Shown in pieces: positions 28,256-37,664 of a DNA stretch of 64,000 bases. The first letter of the stretch is position 1. Every line of letters begins with the position of its first letter. The notes beneath the pieces are model-generated. The model had not been told where the DNA came from and did no database searches. It was given only the letters and a program-made list of their open reading frames with translations. Where the stretch lies: the NCBI RefSeq assembly GCF_003482105.1, contig NZ_QULM01000005.1, forward strand, positions 1-64,000, given 5' to 3'. The DNA is from Coprococcus sp. OM04-5BH (GTDB lineage Bacteria > Bacillota > Clostridia > Lachnospirales > Lachnospiraceae). The position numbers were made by a program, and so were the translations under genes.

Positions 28256-29134
28256 TCATTTAGCTTTTGCAAGCATTTCCTTAAGCTCATCAACAGAAAA
28301 ACTATATTTTGACTTGCAGAAGCTGCAGCATACCTCGATAGGCTTATCCTCTGCCACCATGGCTGCGATCTCTTTTCTTCCGAGACTCATGACTCCACGG
28401 TAGTATCTCTCCTTGCTGCAGTTGCAGTGCCACTTTGCAGGGATCTCGTCTGTTACCTCCACGTCATAGCCATCAAATATCTCCTTAACTATGTCAAGTG
28501 GAGTCTGTCCCTTGTCAAGGCATGAGGTGATTGATGTGAACTCCCCAAGTCTCTTCTCCAGCATGTCTATAACCTCATCACTGGCAAATGGCATAAGCTG
28601 GATTATAAATCCTCCTGCCTGCTTAACTGTGTTGTCCCTGTTCATAAGAACTCCCAGGGCAACTGATGTAGGTATCTGCTCTGAGGTTGCAAAATAATAT
28701 GTCAGATCCTCTGCTATCTCTCCTGACACAAGCTGCGTCTGTCCGCAATAGGGCTCCTTTAAGCCGATATCCTTTATAACGGAAAGGACACCCAGATCCA
28801 GTGCTTTAGCCACATCCAGCTTTCCCTTGTCATTTGCAGGGATTATCACGTCAGGATTATTCACATATCCCTTTACGTTACAATGGGCGTCCGCCGTCAC
28901 TGTAAGTCCTCCTATAGGACCGCTGCACTGTATCTGCAATGTGAGCATATCCGAATCATTCTTACACTGGGCACCCATAAGTGCTCCGGCAGTAAGCAGA
29001 CGTCCAAGGGCTGCTGTAGCCACAGGACTTGTGTTGCTTATACTCCTTGCTGTCTCAACAATGTCTCTTGTGGTGGCTGCGAAAAATCTCACCTGATTAT
29101 TTGCCGCCATTCCTCTTATTATATAGTCACTCAT
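28256..29134 (-). CDS. hslO: Redox-regulated chaperone Hsp33
   Basis: 292 residues. A holdase chaperone activated by oxidation. The C-terminal redox switch has the four zinc-binding cysteines as CNC (about 236-238) and CSFC (about 270-273). The N-terminal part (ATTRDIVETARSISNTSPVA, then GRLLTAGALMG) is typical. GGAGG precedes ATG 29134. It follows the methyltransferase gene and may share its transcript. Confidence 0.95.
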   Translation of the reverse strand: MSDYIIRGMAANNQVRFFAATTRDIVETARSISNTSPVATAALGRLLTAGALMGAQCKNDSDMLTLQIQCSGPIGGLTVTADAHCNVKGYVNNPDVIIPANDKGKLDVAKALDLGVLSVIKDIGLKEPYCGQTQLVSGEIAEDLTYYFATSEQIPTSVALGVLMNRDNTVKQAGGFIIQLMPFASDEVIDMLEKRLGEFTSITSCLDKGQTPLDIVKEIFDGYDVEVTDEIPAKWHCNCSKERYYRGVMSLGRKEIAAMVAEDKPIEVCCSFCKSKYSFSVDELKEMLAKAK

Positions 29135-29220
29135 TATATGTTCCTCCGATTTTTTATTAACCCTGACACAATACCTGAGCCTATTTCTCTGTTTTTATCA
29201 ATATTTCCAACTCCTTGCCT

Positions 29221-30072
29221 TTAACAGTAGAATTTGTTGCTCTGCTTTGTCTCTCTTGCAATAACATATACTCTCTCGCTGTCATGGGTTGCCGGTTCAT
29301 GGGTAAATGCATCATACATGGCAACAAGCTCCATACCGGACTCCTCCACACATTTTTTCATTTCCTCAATATCAAGGCCTATCTGATAATGGTATTCCTG
29401 ATACTTTCTGTATATTGCTCCACCGTCTGCACCGGTATAATCATCACTGCCGCAGCCTTTTTCTGCTTTTTCCTCACCCGCCGCGGTTCTTTTAAGAACA
29501 TCTTCTCTTACAAAAAGGCTCAGTGCCAGCTCATTTATATTCTGCTCTTCATCATAGTAATTGTCCCAGATGAAGCTGATGTCGTCTCTGTCCTCTGCGA
29601 TCACGGACTCACCTACCACATCCCGGAAGTAATGCCTGGTCTTAAAATCACAGATGAAGATGCTGCCTGCCTCAAGATAATTATTTGCCAGGCGGAATAC
29701 CTCGGTGATTCCTGCCTTGTCCGTAACATAATTGATACTGTCGCAGACACATATTATGGCATTCACTGTTCCGAAGAGTTCAAATTCCTCCATATCCTGC
29801 AGAAGGTACAGTATGCTGTCATTTCCGTGAAGCTGCTTCTTTTCATTTGCCACCTCAAGCATATCCTCTGAGTTGTCGATACCTATCATGTCATAGCCTG
29901 CATCACTCAACAGCTCAGTTATATTGCCTGTGCCACAGCCAAGCTCTGCCACCAGACCATTCTCTATACCATATTCCTTTAAAAGTCCCAGAATGTAGTC
30001 TGCCCACTCCCTGTAGGGAATGTTGTCCATAAGCTCGTCATACACCCTGGCAAAACTATTGTAGCAATCCAT
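29221..30072 (-). CDS. Class I SAM-dependent methyltransferase
   Basis: 283 residues from ATG 30072, preceded by GGAG at six bases; an in-frame start four codons earlier has no site. Motif I (VAELGCGTGNITELLSDAG) and the acidic motif II (IGIDNSEDML) mark a Rossmann SAM-binding fold at about 40-150. The opening YNSFARVYDELMD is common in an uncharacterised methyltransferase group near hslO or yqeM-type loci. The substrate cannot be told. It lies 40 bases after the TPR/MORN gene. Confidence 0.85.
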   Translation of the reverse strand: MDCYNSFARVYDELMDNIPYREWADYILGLLKEYGIENGLVAELGCGTGNITELLSDAGYDMIGIDNSEDMLEVANEKKQLHGNDSILYLLQDMEEFELFGTVNAIICVCDSINYVTDKAGITEVFRLANNYLEAGSIFICDFKTRHYFRDVVGESVIAEDRDDISFIWDNYYDEEQNINELALSLFVREDVLKRTAAGEEKAEKGCGSDDYTGADGGAIYRKYQEYHYQIGLDIEEMKKCVEESGMELVAMYDAFTHEPATHDSERVYVIARETKQSNKFYC

Positions 30073-30112
30073 ATATCTCTCCATGTCTGATCATCATTTA
30101 TGTCCCGGCTGC

Positions 30113-32194
30113 TTACTTGCCGTATCCCAGAACACCTATCTTGTCTCCATCTTCAAATCCATCATACCAGCACTGGCTTGTACCATTTTCCATAACAACA
30201 TATATCTTGCTGTAGATTCCACCAAAAGTATAGTTTGGATAATTATCCGACACATCTGATACAGCACCGTTGCTGGCAGTAAATGAACCTGTGTATGTGC
30301 TTCCACCAGCCTCAAGGCTGGCACTTACAGTACCATCAAAAAGTCCATTCACAAGATTTCCTGTATAATAGCATGTATATGCCTCTCCACCGCCATCACT
30401 GATAGCACATTCTATTGTCTTTCCTGCACCATTTGGATCTCCGCCTGACCATGAGCCCTCATATGCCCTGTAGGTGCTGTCGCCTGTTGACACAAAGCAG
30501 TTTCCCTCTCCGGATCTTTCACCATTTTCAAAGGATCCATAATAGAAATAGTATCCGTCATCTAACCTGCACAGAGCCACGGCTGTTCCTGTATAGTCTG
30601 TAGTATCCTCGTCATCTGCGTATATATACTGGTCACCCTGCATTGTACTATATATGAGCTCTGCGCCTTCACTGTTATCTATAGAAAGCATTGACTCATA
30701 ATCCCTGTCTGCCATATAGCTCTCAGCATTCTCCATGGTCTCCTTGATCATTGCCTGATTTTTCCTGAAGGTCTCTATCTGGCTTTCATATATATCATAA
30801 TCTACACCTGTGACCACATCCCTGTACCTGTCTATAAATGCCTCAGCTCCGTCATAGTCGCCATTGTTGATCATGCCCTCTAATGCATCTCTAACACAGC
30901 CTGCTCTGTTGTCAAGGGCATCCTTGTTGTCCGGTGCCAGTGCCAGTGCCTTATTATACACTTCAATTCTTGCATCATAATCAGTGTATGTAACATAGTC
31001 GTCAGCGTTCTTTATATAGGCAACAACAAGTTCATCCCTTATGGCATCAGAGCCAATTATATCGTAGCCTTCCTCAACTATGGTTACATATTCATCACTA
31101 CCCTCTTCGTACATATCCCCTGCCTTAGCATAGAACTCGTCAAGCTGTTCGCCTCTGCTCTTGACATCCTTCTCGCTGTACTTCTTTATCTCTTCCCTGA
31201 ACTTAGCGTACTGTGCCTTAGCGTCCTCATTCTTTTTCGCCTTTATAAGAGCATCCATGCAGCCATTTACAGCTTCCATGTTCTTGTCGTCTATATCGAG
31301 AGCATCTCTGTAGTACTTCTCTGCATCATCATATCGCTGCTCCTTCATGGCCTTCTTGGCATTTTCCATAGCTCTGTCAAGTCTCTTCTCCGGCGTGAAG
31401 AACATGAAATAAGCACCTGCTGCCGCAGCAAGAAGCAGAACCACCACCACAAGAGTGACGATAAGGCCTGTCTTCTTATGGGACTTTCCTCCATTACCAT
31501 TGTTTACTGAAGCCTTCAAAGCCTTCCCTGCAGCTTTCTTTTCTGCCTTGGAAGCCTTTTTCCCTTCCCCGGATTTTCCTGCTTCCGGGTAATTTTGTGC
31601 ATTAAAATTATCCGGTGTGCCGAAATCGTTCCGGCTGCCGAAATTATCCGGAGCACCGTATCCCGGCTGCCCTGCGAATCCCTTCTGCGGATCATTGTAG
31701 TTGTTATAGCCTTGATTACCATAATAATTATTGTAGCCATTTGCTGCACCATTATATCCGCCGCCCGGATAACCACCATTTTGTGCACCGTAACCTGTCT
31801 GCGCACCATAATTATTCTGGTTCATGAAACCCTCAGTCTGATTGCCATAATTGCTCTGGTTCATAAAGCCCTCAGTCTGATTGCCATAATTGCTCTGGTT
31901 CATAAAACCCTCAGTCTGATTGCCATAATTGCTCTGGTTCATAAAGCCCTCAGTCTGATTGCCATAATTGCTCTGGTTCACAAAACCACTGTTCTGTGTC
32001 CCATAACCGCTCTGACCTGCAAATCCTTCATTCATGTCTGCCAGGTTTACGCTGTACTGGTTCACAGTTGTTCCGGTGTTGCCATTATTGCTATTATTAC
32101 TATTATTGTTATTATTCATTCCTGCTGTAAGTACGGTAGTGGAATCCTCGCCGTCATATTCAGCAGTTCCATTATTCTCGTCATCGTATCCCAT
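30113..32194 (-). CDS. Membrane protein with disordered repeats, TPR and MORN-like domain
   Basis: 693 residues, GGAGG eight bases before ATG 32194. The cytoplasmic N-terminus (1-225) is disordered and Asn/Gly/Tyr/Gln-rich. It includes at least four near-identical 13-residue repeats (NQSNYGNQTEGFM; 39-base units at about 31815-31985), then a basic Lys/Ala segment. One transmembrane helix (about 243-263) leads to TPR-like helices (about 270-480) and a C-terminal region with MORN-like YYGSFENGERSGEGN and YTGNLVNGLFDGT units. The function is unknown; a scaffold role is inferred from the architecture. Confidence 0.8.
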   Translation of the reverse strand: MGYDDENNGTAEYDGEDSTTVLTAGMNNNNNSNNSNNGNTGTTVNQYSVNLADMNEGFAGQSGYGTQNSGFVNQSNYGNQTEGFMNQSNYGNQTEGFMNQSNYGNQTEGFMNQSNYGNQTEGFMNQNNYGAQTGYGAQNGGYPGGGYNGAANGYNNYYGNQGYNNYNDPQKGFAGQPGYGAPDNFGSRNDFGTPDNFNAQNYPEAGKSGEGKKASKAEKKAAGKALKASVNNGNGGKSHKKTGLIVTLVVVVLLLAAAAGAYFMFFTPEKRLDRAMENAKKAMKEQRYDDAEKYYRDALDIDDKNMEAVNGCMDALIKAKKNEDAKAQYAKFREEIKKYSEKDVKSRGEQLDEFYAKAGDMYEEGSDEYVTIVEEGYDIIGSDAIRDELVVAYIKNADDYVTYTDYDARIEVYNKALALAPDNKDALDNRAGCVRDALEGMINNGDYDGAEAFIDRYRDVVTGVDYDIYESQIETFRKNQAMIKETMENAESYMADRDYESMLSIDNSEGAELIYSTMQGDQYIYADDEDTTDYTGTAVALCRLDDGYYFYYGSFENGERSGEGNCFVSTGDSTYRAYEGSWSGGDPNGAGKTIECAISDGGGEAYTCYYTGNLVNGLFDGTVSASLEAGGSTYTGSFTASNGAVSDVSDNYPNYTFGGIYSKIYVVMENGTSQCWYDGFEDGDKIGVLGYGK

Positions 32195-32342
32195 CCGGTG
32201 GTCCTCCTTGTGATTTCTCGACCTTAAACATCAACCTTCATTATATCGTATTTCTCTTCTGTTGAAAATGAAAAAACAAATATATTAGGGAAATGTTTGC
32301 AGGAATTACAATTAATATTCAATTTTTTGTTCATTATAATAA

Positions 32343-32371
32343 TTGAAATGATAATTTCACTGTGCTAGAAT
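32343..32371 (+). promoter_or_regulatory. Promoter of typA
   Basis: TTGAAA (32343-32348), 17 bases, TAGAAT (32366-32371), about 55 bases before the start. Confidence 0.7.
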
Positions 32372-32424
32372 TGAAGCGTTGTGAAAAAATAAATTTTTTT
32401 TGAAAGAGAAAAAGGTGCATAATT

Positions 32425-34251
32425 ATGAAAATCACCAGAGATGATGTTAGAAATGTTGCCATTATCGCCCATGTAGATCATGGCAAGACAACATTAGTTG
32501 ATGAGCTTTTAAAACAGAGTGGAGTATTCCGTGACAACCAGGAGGTTGCAGAACGAGTAATGGACTCCAATGATATCGAGCGTGAAAGAGGTATCACTAT
32601 CCTTTCCAAGAACACAGCCGTAACCTACGGCAACACAAAGATCAATATTATCGATACTCCGGGACATGCCGACTTCGGTGGCGAGGTTGAGCGAGTTCTC
32701 AAGATGGTAAATGGTGTTATCCTTGTGGTAGACGCTTTTGAGGGTGCAATGCCTCAGACAAAGTTCGTTCTTAAGAAGGCACTGGAGCTTAATCTCTCAG
32801 TTATTGTCTGCGTCAACAAGTGTGACCGTCCAGAGGCAAGACCAGCAGAGGTTGTTGACGAGGTACTTGAGCTTCTTCTTGAGCTTGATGCAAATGACGA
32901 ACAGCTTGACTGCCCATTTGTATTTGCCTCAGCAAAGACAGGTGTTGCAAGCCTTGACATGAATGAGCCGGGAACAGACATGAAACCGCTCTTCGATACT
33001 ATAATTGATTATATCCCTGCTCCTACCGGTGATCCGGACGCCGGCGTACAGATGCTTGTAAGCACAATAGATTACAACGAGTATGTGGGAAGAATAGGTG
33101 TAGGTAAGGTAGATAACGGAGTTCTCCGTATAAATGAGGACCTTGTAATTGTAAATGAGCACGATCCTGACAAGCTGGTAAAGGTTAAGATCGGTAAGCT
33201 CTTCGAGTATGAAGGTCTTGACAAGGTAGAGGTCAAGGAAGCACAGATCGGTTCTATCGTAGCTGTATCCGGTATTGCAGATGTGCAGATCGGTGATACA
33301 CTCTGTTCTCCAGAAAACCCTGATCCAATCCCATTCCAGAAGATATCTGAGCCAACCATCGCCATGACCTTCATGGTAAATGACTCCCCTCTTGCAGGAA
33401 AGGATGGTAAGTTCGTTACATCAAGACATCTTCGTGAAAGACTGTTCCGTGAGTTAAACACTGATGTCAGCCTTCGTGTTGAAGAAACAGAAACTACAGA
33501 AGCATTTAAGGTAAGCGGCCGTGGCGAGCTTCACCTGTCAGTCCTCATTGAGAACATGCGTCGTGAGGGATATGAATTTGCCGTTAGTAAGGCTGAGGTT
33601 ATCTACAAGGAAGACGAAAGAGGCAAGAAGCTTGAGCCGTTTGAGATCGCATATATTGATGTGCCGGATGAGTTTTGCGGTACGGTCATCAGCATGTTGA
33701 ACCTTAGAAAGGGCGAACTCCAGGGAATGGCTCCTACAGGAAACGGCACAACAAAGCTTGAATTCCTTGTTCCGTCAAGAGGTCTTATCGGTTTCCGTGG
33801 TGATTTCATGACTGCCACAAAGGGAAATGGTATCATCAACACAATATTTGATGATTATATGCCATACAAGGGTGATATGAGCTACCGTCAGAAGGGATCA
33901 CTTATCGCATTCGAGTCAGGAACCTCTATCACATACGGTCTCTTCAATGCCCAGGAGCGTGGTACTCTCTTCATCGGACCGGGTGAGGAAGTATACGCAG
34001 GAATGGTTGTAGGTGAGAACCCTCGTGCCGAGGACATCGAGGTAAATGTATGTAAGAAGAAGCAGCTTACAAATACACGAGCTTCAGGATCAGACGACGC
34101 ATTGAAGTTATCTCCTCCTAAGATCATGTCTCTTGAGCAGGCTCTTGACTTCATTGATACAGATGAGCTTCTTGAGATCACACCAAAGACCTTCAGAATC
34201 AGAAAGAAGATCCTTGATCATACTGCCCGTTACAGAGCAAACAGAAAGTAA
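32425..34251 (+). CDS. typA: Ribosome-associated GTPase TypA/BipA
   Basis: 608 residues. A translational GTPase with G1 [14 protein letters not shown] (about 15-28), the switch region [13 protein letters not shown]3 [12 protein letters not shown] and G4 NKCDRP (about 131-136). EF-G-like domains and the TypA-specific C-terminal domain follow ([32 protein letters not shown]). It assists 50S assembly and translation under stress or cold. It is a single-gene unit. Confidence 0.96.
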   Translation: MKITRDDVRNVAIIAHVDHGKTTLVDELLKQSGVFRDNQEVAERVMDSNDIERERGITILSKNTAVTYGNTKINIIDTPGHADFGGEVERVLKMVNGVILVVDAFEGAMPQTKFVLKKALELNLSVIVCVNKCDRPEARPAEVVDEVLELLLELDANDEQLDCPFVFASAKTGVASLDMNEPGTDMKPLFDTIIDYIPAPTGDPDAGVQMLVSTIDYNEYVGRIGVGKVDNGVLRINEDLVIVNEHDPDKLVKVKIGKLFEYEGLDKVEVKEAQIGSIVAVSGIADVQIGDTLCSPENPDPIPFQKISEPTIAMTFMVNDSPLAGKDGKFVTSRHLRERLFRELNTDVSLRVEETETTEAFKVSGRGELHLSVLIENMRREGYEFAVSKAEVIYKEDERGKKLEPFEIAYIDVPDEFCGTVISMLNLRKGELQGMAPTGNGTTKLEFLVPSRGLIGFRGDFMTATKGNGIINTIFDDYMPYKGDMSYRQKGSLIAFESGTSITYGLFNAQERGTLFIGPGEEVYAGMVVGENPRAEDIEVNVCKKKQLTNTRASGSDDALKLSPPKIMSLEQALDFIDTDELLEITPKTFRIRKKILDHTARYRANRK

Positions 34252-34296
34252 GATCAACTTGATTTAGATATATTAAAAATACAGATATAGAAAAAG

Positions 34297-34343
34297 CATA
34301 AGGCATACAGGTACTACTCGATCCTGTATGCCTTATGTTCTTT
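34297..34343. terminator. Bidirectional terminator between typA and agrBD
   Basis: Perfect 15-bp stem CATAAGGCATACAGG/CCTGTATGCCTTATG with an 11-base loop. Plus side is followed by TTCTTTC, minus side by CTTTTTC. Confidence 0.9.
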
Positions 34344-34410
34344 CGAAAACATCTACACAAATCCCTTAATGCATAAATATTTTCTCCTGTTTGAAATTGA
34401 ATACAAATGC

Positions 34411-34563
34411 CTACTCTTCTTCAAGAGTCTTTCTTACACAGTCAGGCATCTCAACCTCGCCCCACTTAATGTTTGAGCCTGTAAGGTTCATAACATCACC
34501 AATGATGTCTTCAAGAACATCACTAACAACCTTTACTGCCTTGATCTTTGTCTCGTTCTTCAT
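34411..34563 (-). CDS. agrD: AgrD-type autoinducer pro-peptide, serine-lactone type
   Basis: 50 codons, ATG 34563 two bases after the agrB stop (TAACCATG); GGAGG lies about seven bases upstream inside agrB. Residues 1-27 form an amphipathic leader (MKNETKIKAVKVVSDVLEDI). The tail EVEMPDCVRKTLEEE matches the AgrD tail pattern: EVEVP in S. aureus, P-x-C-L/V-R in clostridia. Aligning on the tail puts SNIKW (30-34) exactly where the macrocycle C-D-F-I-M sits in S. aureus, with Ser30 replacing the ring Cys. That predicts a five-residue lactone like the Ser-based FsrD/GBAP pheromone of enterococci. The only Cys (42) is in the removed tail. The mature N-terminus cannot be predicted. Confidence 0.85.
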   Translation of the reverse strand: MKNETKIKAVKVVSDVLEDIIGDVMNLTGSNIKWGEVEMPDCVRKTLEEE

Positions 34564-34565
34564 GG

Positions 34566-35180
34566 TTATCCCTCCTTTCCCTTAAACGTCTTATGCGCAT
34601 TCAAGTTATTTATCCTTTCATGTGCTATAAATAATATGCTCTCCGTAAGCTGGTAGATCATTACCCACATAATGCATCCGGAAAACACATATTTACCAAA
34701 TATAATACTGCATATTACCACTATGCAGCCTCCTGTAGTGGCCATTATCCTGAACCTCTGCTTCTTTGCATCACTATACCTTGGTCTCTGAGGCGATTTA
34801 AAAGGTCCATAAAGCCACACTACAAGTATCCAGCATATAAGAACTAAAAGCTTCGCCGGTATTGCCACATCACATATATGTCCAAGCACAATACATACAT
34901 AAAACACCCCAAAGGTCATCATGAGGCACTGATCACCTGTCTTTAAGTGAAAACCTCCAAGGAATGTTCTTGTAACACTTAATGCTATATAACAGGCAAT
35001 ATATTCTATACCAAAGCCTGATAGCAGGAACACCAGAAGCATTATCGCAAAATTCCCCACACCGTCCATAATAACCCTGATATAATAATTAAGCTTCTCC
35101 TTTTGTGTTTCCTTGTCGTTTTCGACATATTTCATCATATTATCAACTATTTTGTTACACAATGTCGCATTAATATCCAT
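34566..35180 (-). CDS. agrB: AgrB-type pro-peptide processing membrane peptidase
   Basis: 204 residues. It cleaves AgrD at the C-terminal tail and forms the ring. The catalytic pair is visible: His78 and Cys85 in GGFHLKTGDQC, with the same seven-residue spacing as in S. aureus AgrB, preceded by the conserved Arg/Gly-Gly. About five or six hydrophobic segments span roughly 40-190. No strong ribosome site precedes ATG 35180; GGGG lies about 18 bases away, so the start is less certain than the family. It forms a two-gene unit with agrD. Confidence 0.9.
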   Translation of the reverse strand: MDINATLCNKIVDNMMKYVENDKETQKEKLNYYIRVIMDGVGNFAIMLLVFLLSGFGIEYIACYIALSVTRTFLGGFHLKTGDQCLMMTFGVFYVCIVLGHICDVAIPAKLLVLICWILVVWLYGPFKSPQRPRYSDAKKQRFRIMATTGGCIVVICSIIFGKYVFSGCIMWVMIYQLTESILFIAHERINNLNAHKTFKGKEG

Positions 35181-35511
35181 ATCTTTATGTCTTTTTCCCC
35201 TTTATCCAATGTATAACAGTTCTATTTATGTCACTTTATGTTCTGACGTTATTTTCTCATATTGATTATTGTTTGTAAATATTCCGTTTGTTTTTTTTTA
35301 TAACTTTTTTCGATCCTTTTCGAAATTTTTTTAGTTTCTCTCCGGATTGTCCTTTTAAAACAATGTTATAAATGATATAATCATCGTATATTTGGGCATA
35401 TCCTTATCGGTATACCTGTTCCCTTAGTGAGGGGAAGGCATCCGTAATAAGAGGTGCTATAACAAAAGCCAAATTTTTAATGGACCGCTTTTCAATAGAG
35501 AGAGAAAGAAT
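35181..35511. promoter_or_regulatory. Divergent agr control region
   Basis: 331 AT-rich bases between agrBD and agrAC. A -10 (GATATAATC, about 35378-35386) faces agrA, but its -35 is poor, suggesting activator dependence. AACAGTT (35215-35221) and TGACGTT (35244-35250) resemble LytTR half-sites (ACAGTT/ACGTT), 29 bases apart; that spacing is not the classic one. TTCCC-cttagtga-GGGGAA (about 35420-35440) is a leader hairpin. The sites are inferred. Confidence 0.45.
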
Positions 35512-36252
35512 ATGAGACTTTTACTAGTTGAGGATGATCCTATCCAACTGAAATATCTAAAGGTGCTGATCGAAGACAATTTTCCTGATATATCTGTAAC
35601 TACATCAGGTACATACAAAGAAGCCATGAATATAATAGACACTGCGGCATATATAGATATATTTGTCCTGGATATAATGCTGACAGACACCGAAGACGAT
35701 CCAGATGGTGTGTCCCTTGGTGTACACATAAAAGAACTGACAAAATATACTAATACCCCTGTTATATTCATAACATCCTATGAGTCAAGAATATACGAGG
35801 CTGTGAATGATGTCCATTGCTACTCTTTCATACCAAAGCCTGTGGACGAAAGCCTTCTCATGGATACTATTGATTCCCTGGCAAGACAAAACACAAAGAA
35901 AAATGATAACATAATCCTCAGGACGGAAAATGGTATAGCAGTTCCAATAGACCCTAACAAAATAGTATATATTTCTTCCATAAAAGGTGTAATAAAGATA
36001 AAAACCGAGGATGATTGCATATCCTCAAGTACATGGCGACTCAGCCGCCTGATGCCTACACTTCCGGGATACATGCTCAGGTGTCACAAGTGTTATATTG
36101 TCAACCTCAATCATGTGACAAATGTTGACTATACCACAAGAATGTGCCATACTGATGCAATAGAAAACGGTAATGTTATATCTCTTCCCATGGGAAGGGT
36201 GTATATTTCGGAAATAAGGGAGGCATTCAATGATAAAAGACATATTAGGTAG
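35512..36252 (+). CDS. agrA: LytTR-family response regulator (AgrA-like)
   Basis: 246 residues. A receiver domain (1-125) has the acidic pocket VEDDP, phospho-acceptor Asp54 in FVLDIML and the Lys in FIPKPVD. A LytTR DNA-binding domain (about 138-240) contains KIVYISSIKGVIKIKT and MLRCHKCYIVNLNHV. GAGAGAAAG precedes ATG. The stop overlaps the kinase start by 23 bases, so the two are coupled. It should bind promoter repeats in its own divergent region and drive agrBD. Confidence 0.92.
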   Translation: MRLLLVEDDPIQLKYLKVLIEDNFPDISVTTSGTYKEAMNIIDTAAYIDIFVLDIMLTDTEDDPDGVSLGVHIKELTKYTNTPVIFITSYESRIYEAVNDVHCYSFIPKPVDESLLMDTIDSLARQNTKKNDNIILRTENGIAVPIDPNKIVYISSIKGVIKIKTEDDCISSSTWRLSRLMPTLPGYMLRCHKCYIVNLNHVTNVDYTTRMCHTDAIENGNVISLPMGRVYISEIREAFNDKRHIR

Positions 36253-37531
36253 TCTTCCCGGCTGTGTCGGCGAAGCAACCATTATGCTCATAATTTTTTC
36301 AGGACTGTCTGGTATCAAGGGAAAGAAAAAGCTCCCAATATTTCTCGTATGGCTGGCTTCCATTTTTATCCCACCTTTATGTGGTCTTATACCTAACGAA
36401 CTAACCGGTTGGTTACTGGGTTACTGCATATCCGTATTACTTCAGATAATCTGCTTCAGACTGACACCGTTAAATGGTCTTATGTTGACCGCCATCTATA
36501 ATGTCTACCTTGATATTGCAGAAAACGCAACCATGGCTGTAATGCCTGTGGCTATAGCAACAGCTTCCCTTGATAATTATAAAACACAGGCGTTAGGTCT
36601 GGGAATTATAGCATTATTAACCTTGATAATTGTACTGGTACTTCCTGTCAAAAAATTATTTGACAAACTGTGCAACAGCAACATGATGGTAAAGTCTTCC
36701 GTATTGCTTGTTTATCTGATAGTTACCGGGGATATAGTCATGTCCAAATCATTTCCGTTGATGAATATAAAAATACTTCCATATATGGTTGTAATTCTCC
36801 TTGTTTTTGCCACAATGTCTATATTCTTGGCCAAGCAAAACCAAACGATCATCGAGGAAAACAGCAAGCTCGCTAGCTACATACAGTATCAGCCTATTAT
36901 TGAAGACCTGATCAAAGATGTAATAAGACGTCAGCACGATTATGATAACAAGCTGCAGAATATAAAGGCTCTGCCATGTCTGTACAAAACATATGACGAG
37001 CTGGCATATGCCATCAATGAAGGATATTCGAGCATGTCCGTGGATATTGAAAGTTCCAAGCTGCTTAAGATCAACATGAAGATATTTGCAGCAATGCTGT
37101 TCAGCAAGCAGAAAGCGGCAGAAAAAGAGGGAATTACAATAAATATAAATCCGATGTCACAGAATCTCACCAGTACTCTTCCCGAGTATGAATTATCACG
37201 ATGCGCCGGAATTCTGATTGATAATGCAATGGAGGCTGTGGGTGCTATGCCTGCACTACCGGACGGTCAGAATTATAACATTGATATCGTAATAAAACAT
37301 CGGGACGGCAAGGTGGAATTCTCAGTGTCAAATCCATGCAATCCTCTTCCTGATAACTTTATGGATAAGCTCTTCAGGCCGGGATTTACTACAAAGGTAT
37401 TCAACAAACCGCAGCATGGAATAGGGCTTTCAAACCTTAACTATATAATAACCAGAAACAACGGAGAGATCATGTTAGAAAAGCTTAAGCTTCCTACCGG
37501 CAATGGTTTGAGGATAGGCTTCAGAATATAA
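36230..37531 (+). CDS. agrC: AgrC-like sensor histidine kinase
   Basis: 433 residues. About six membrane helices (10-200) form the peptide sensor. A DHp helix has His236 in RRQHDYDNKLQNIKALP, the HDxxN pattern of AgrC-type kinases. A GHKL ATPase domain (about 330-433) has ILIDNAMEAV (N box) and HGIGLSNL (G box). GGGAGG lies seven bases before ATG inside agrA. It is the likely receptor for the peptide from the divergent agrBD unit. Confidence 0.92.
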   Translation: MIKDILGSLPGCVGEATIMLIIFSGLSGIKGKKKLPIFLVWLASIFIPPLCGLIPNELTGWLLGYCISVLLQIICFRLTPLNGLMLTAIYNVYLDIAENATMAVMPVAIATASLDNYKTQALGLGIIALLTLIIVLVLPVKKLFDKLCNSNMMVKSSVLLVYLIVTGDIVMSKSFPLMNIKILPYMVVILLVFATMSIFLAKQNQTIIEENSKLASYIQYQPIIEDLIKDVIRRQHDYDNKLQNIKALPCLYKTYDELAYAINEGYSSMSVDIESSKLLKINMKIFAAMLFSKQKAAEKEGITININPMSQNLTSTLPEYELSRCAGILIDNAMEAVGAMPALPDGQNYNIDIVIKHRDGKVEFSVSNPCNPLPDNFMDKLFRPGFTTKVFNKPQHGIGLSNLNYIITRNNGEIMLEKLKLPTGNGLRIGFRI

Positions 37532-37562
37532 TTTTAATCCGGTTCATTTTTCTGTAATACTA

Positions 37563-37608
37563 AAAAACCTTCAGTTGATATCCATATTTAATTCAACTGA
37601 AGGTTTTT
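37563..37608. terminator. Bidirectional terminator after agrC
   Basis: Perfect 16-bp stem AAAAACCTTCAGTTGA/TCAACTGAAGGTTTTT with a 14-base loop, between converging genes. Confidence 0.92.
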
Positions 37609-37664
37609 CTTTACGTTCTATTTTTCTATATTAAGTTTGTATATCTGTCCGATACTGCTACAGT

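Noticed and set aside
31815..31985. CRISPR-like direct repeats
   Set aside because: They are in-frame 39-base coding repeats without spacers.
31595..32227. 210-codon plus-strand ORF opposite the TPR/MORN gene
   Set aside because: It is the reverse of the low-complexity Asn/Gly repeat tract; no ribosome site and repetitive Ile/Val translation.
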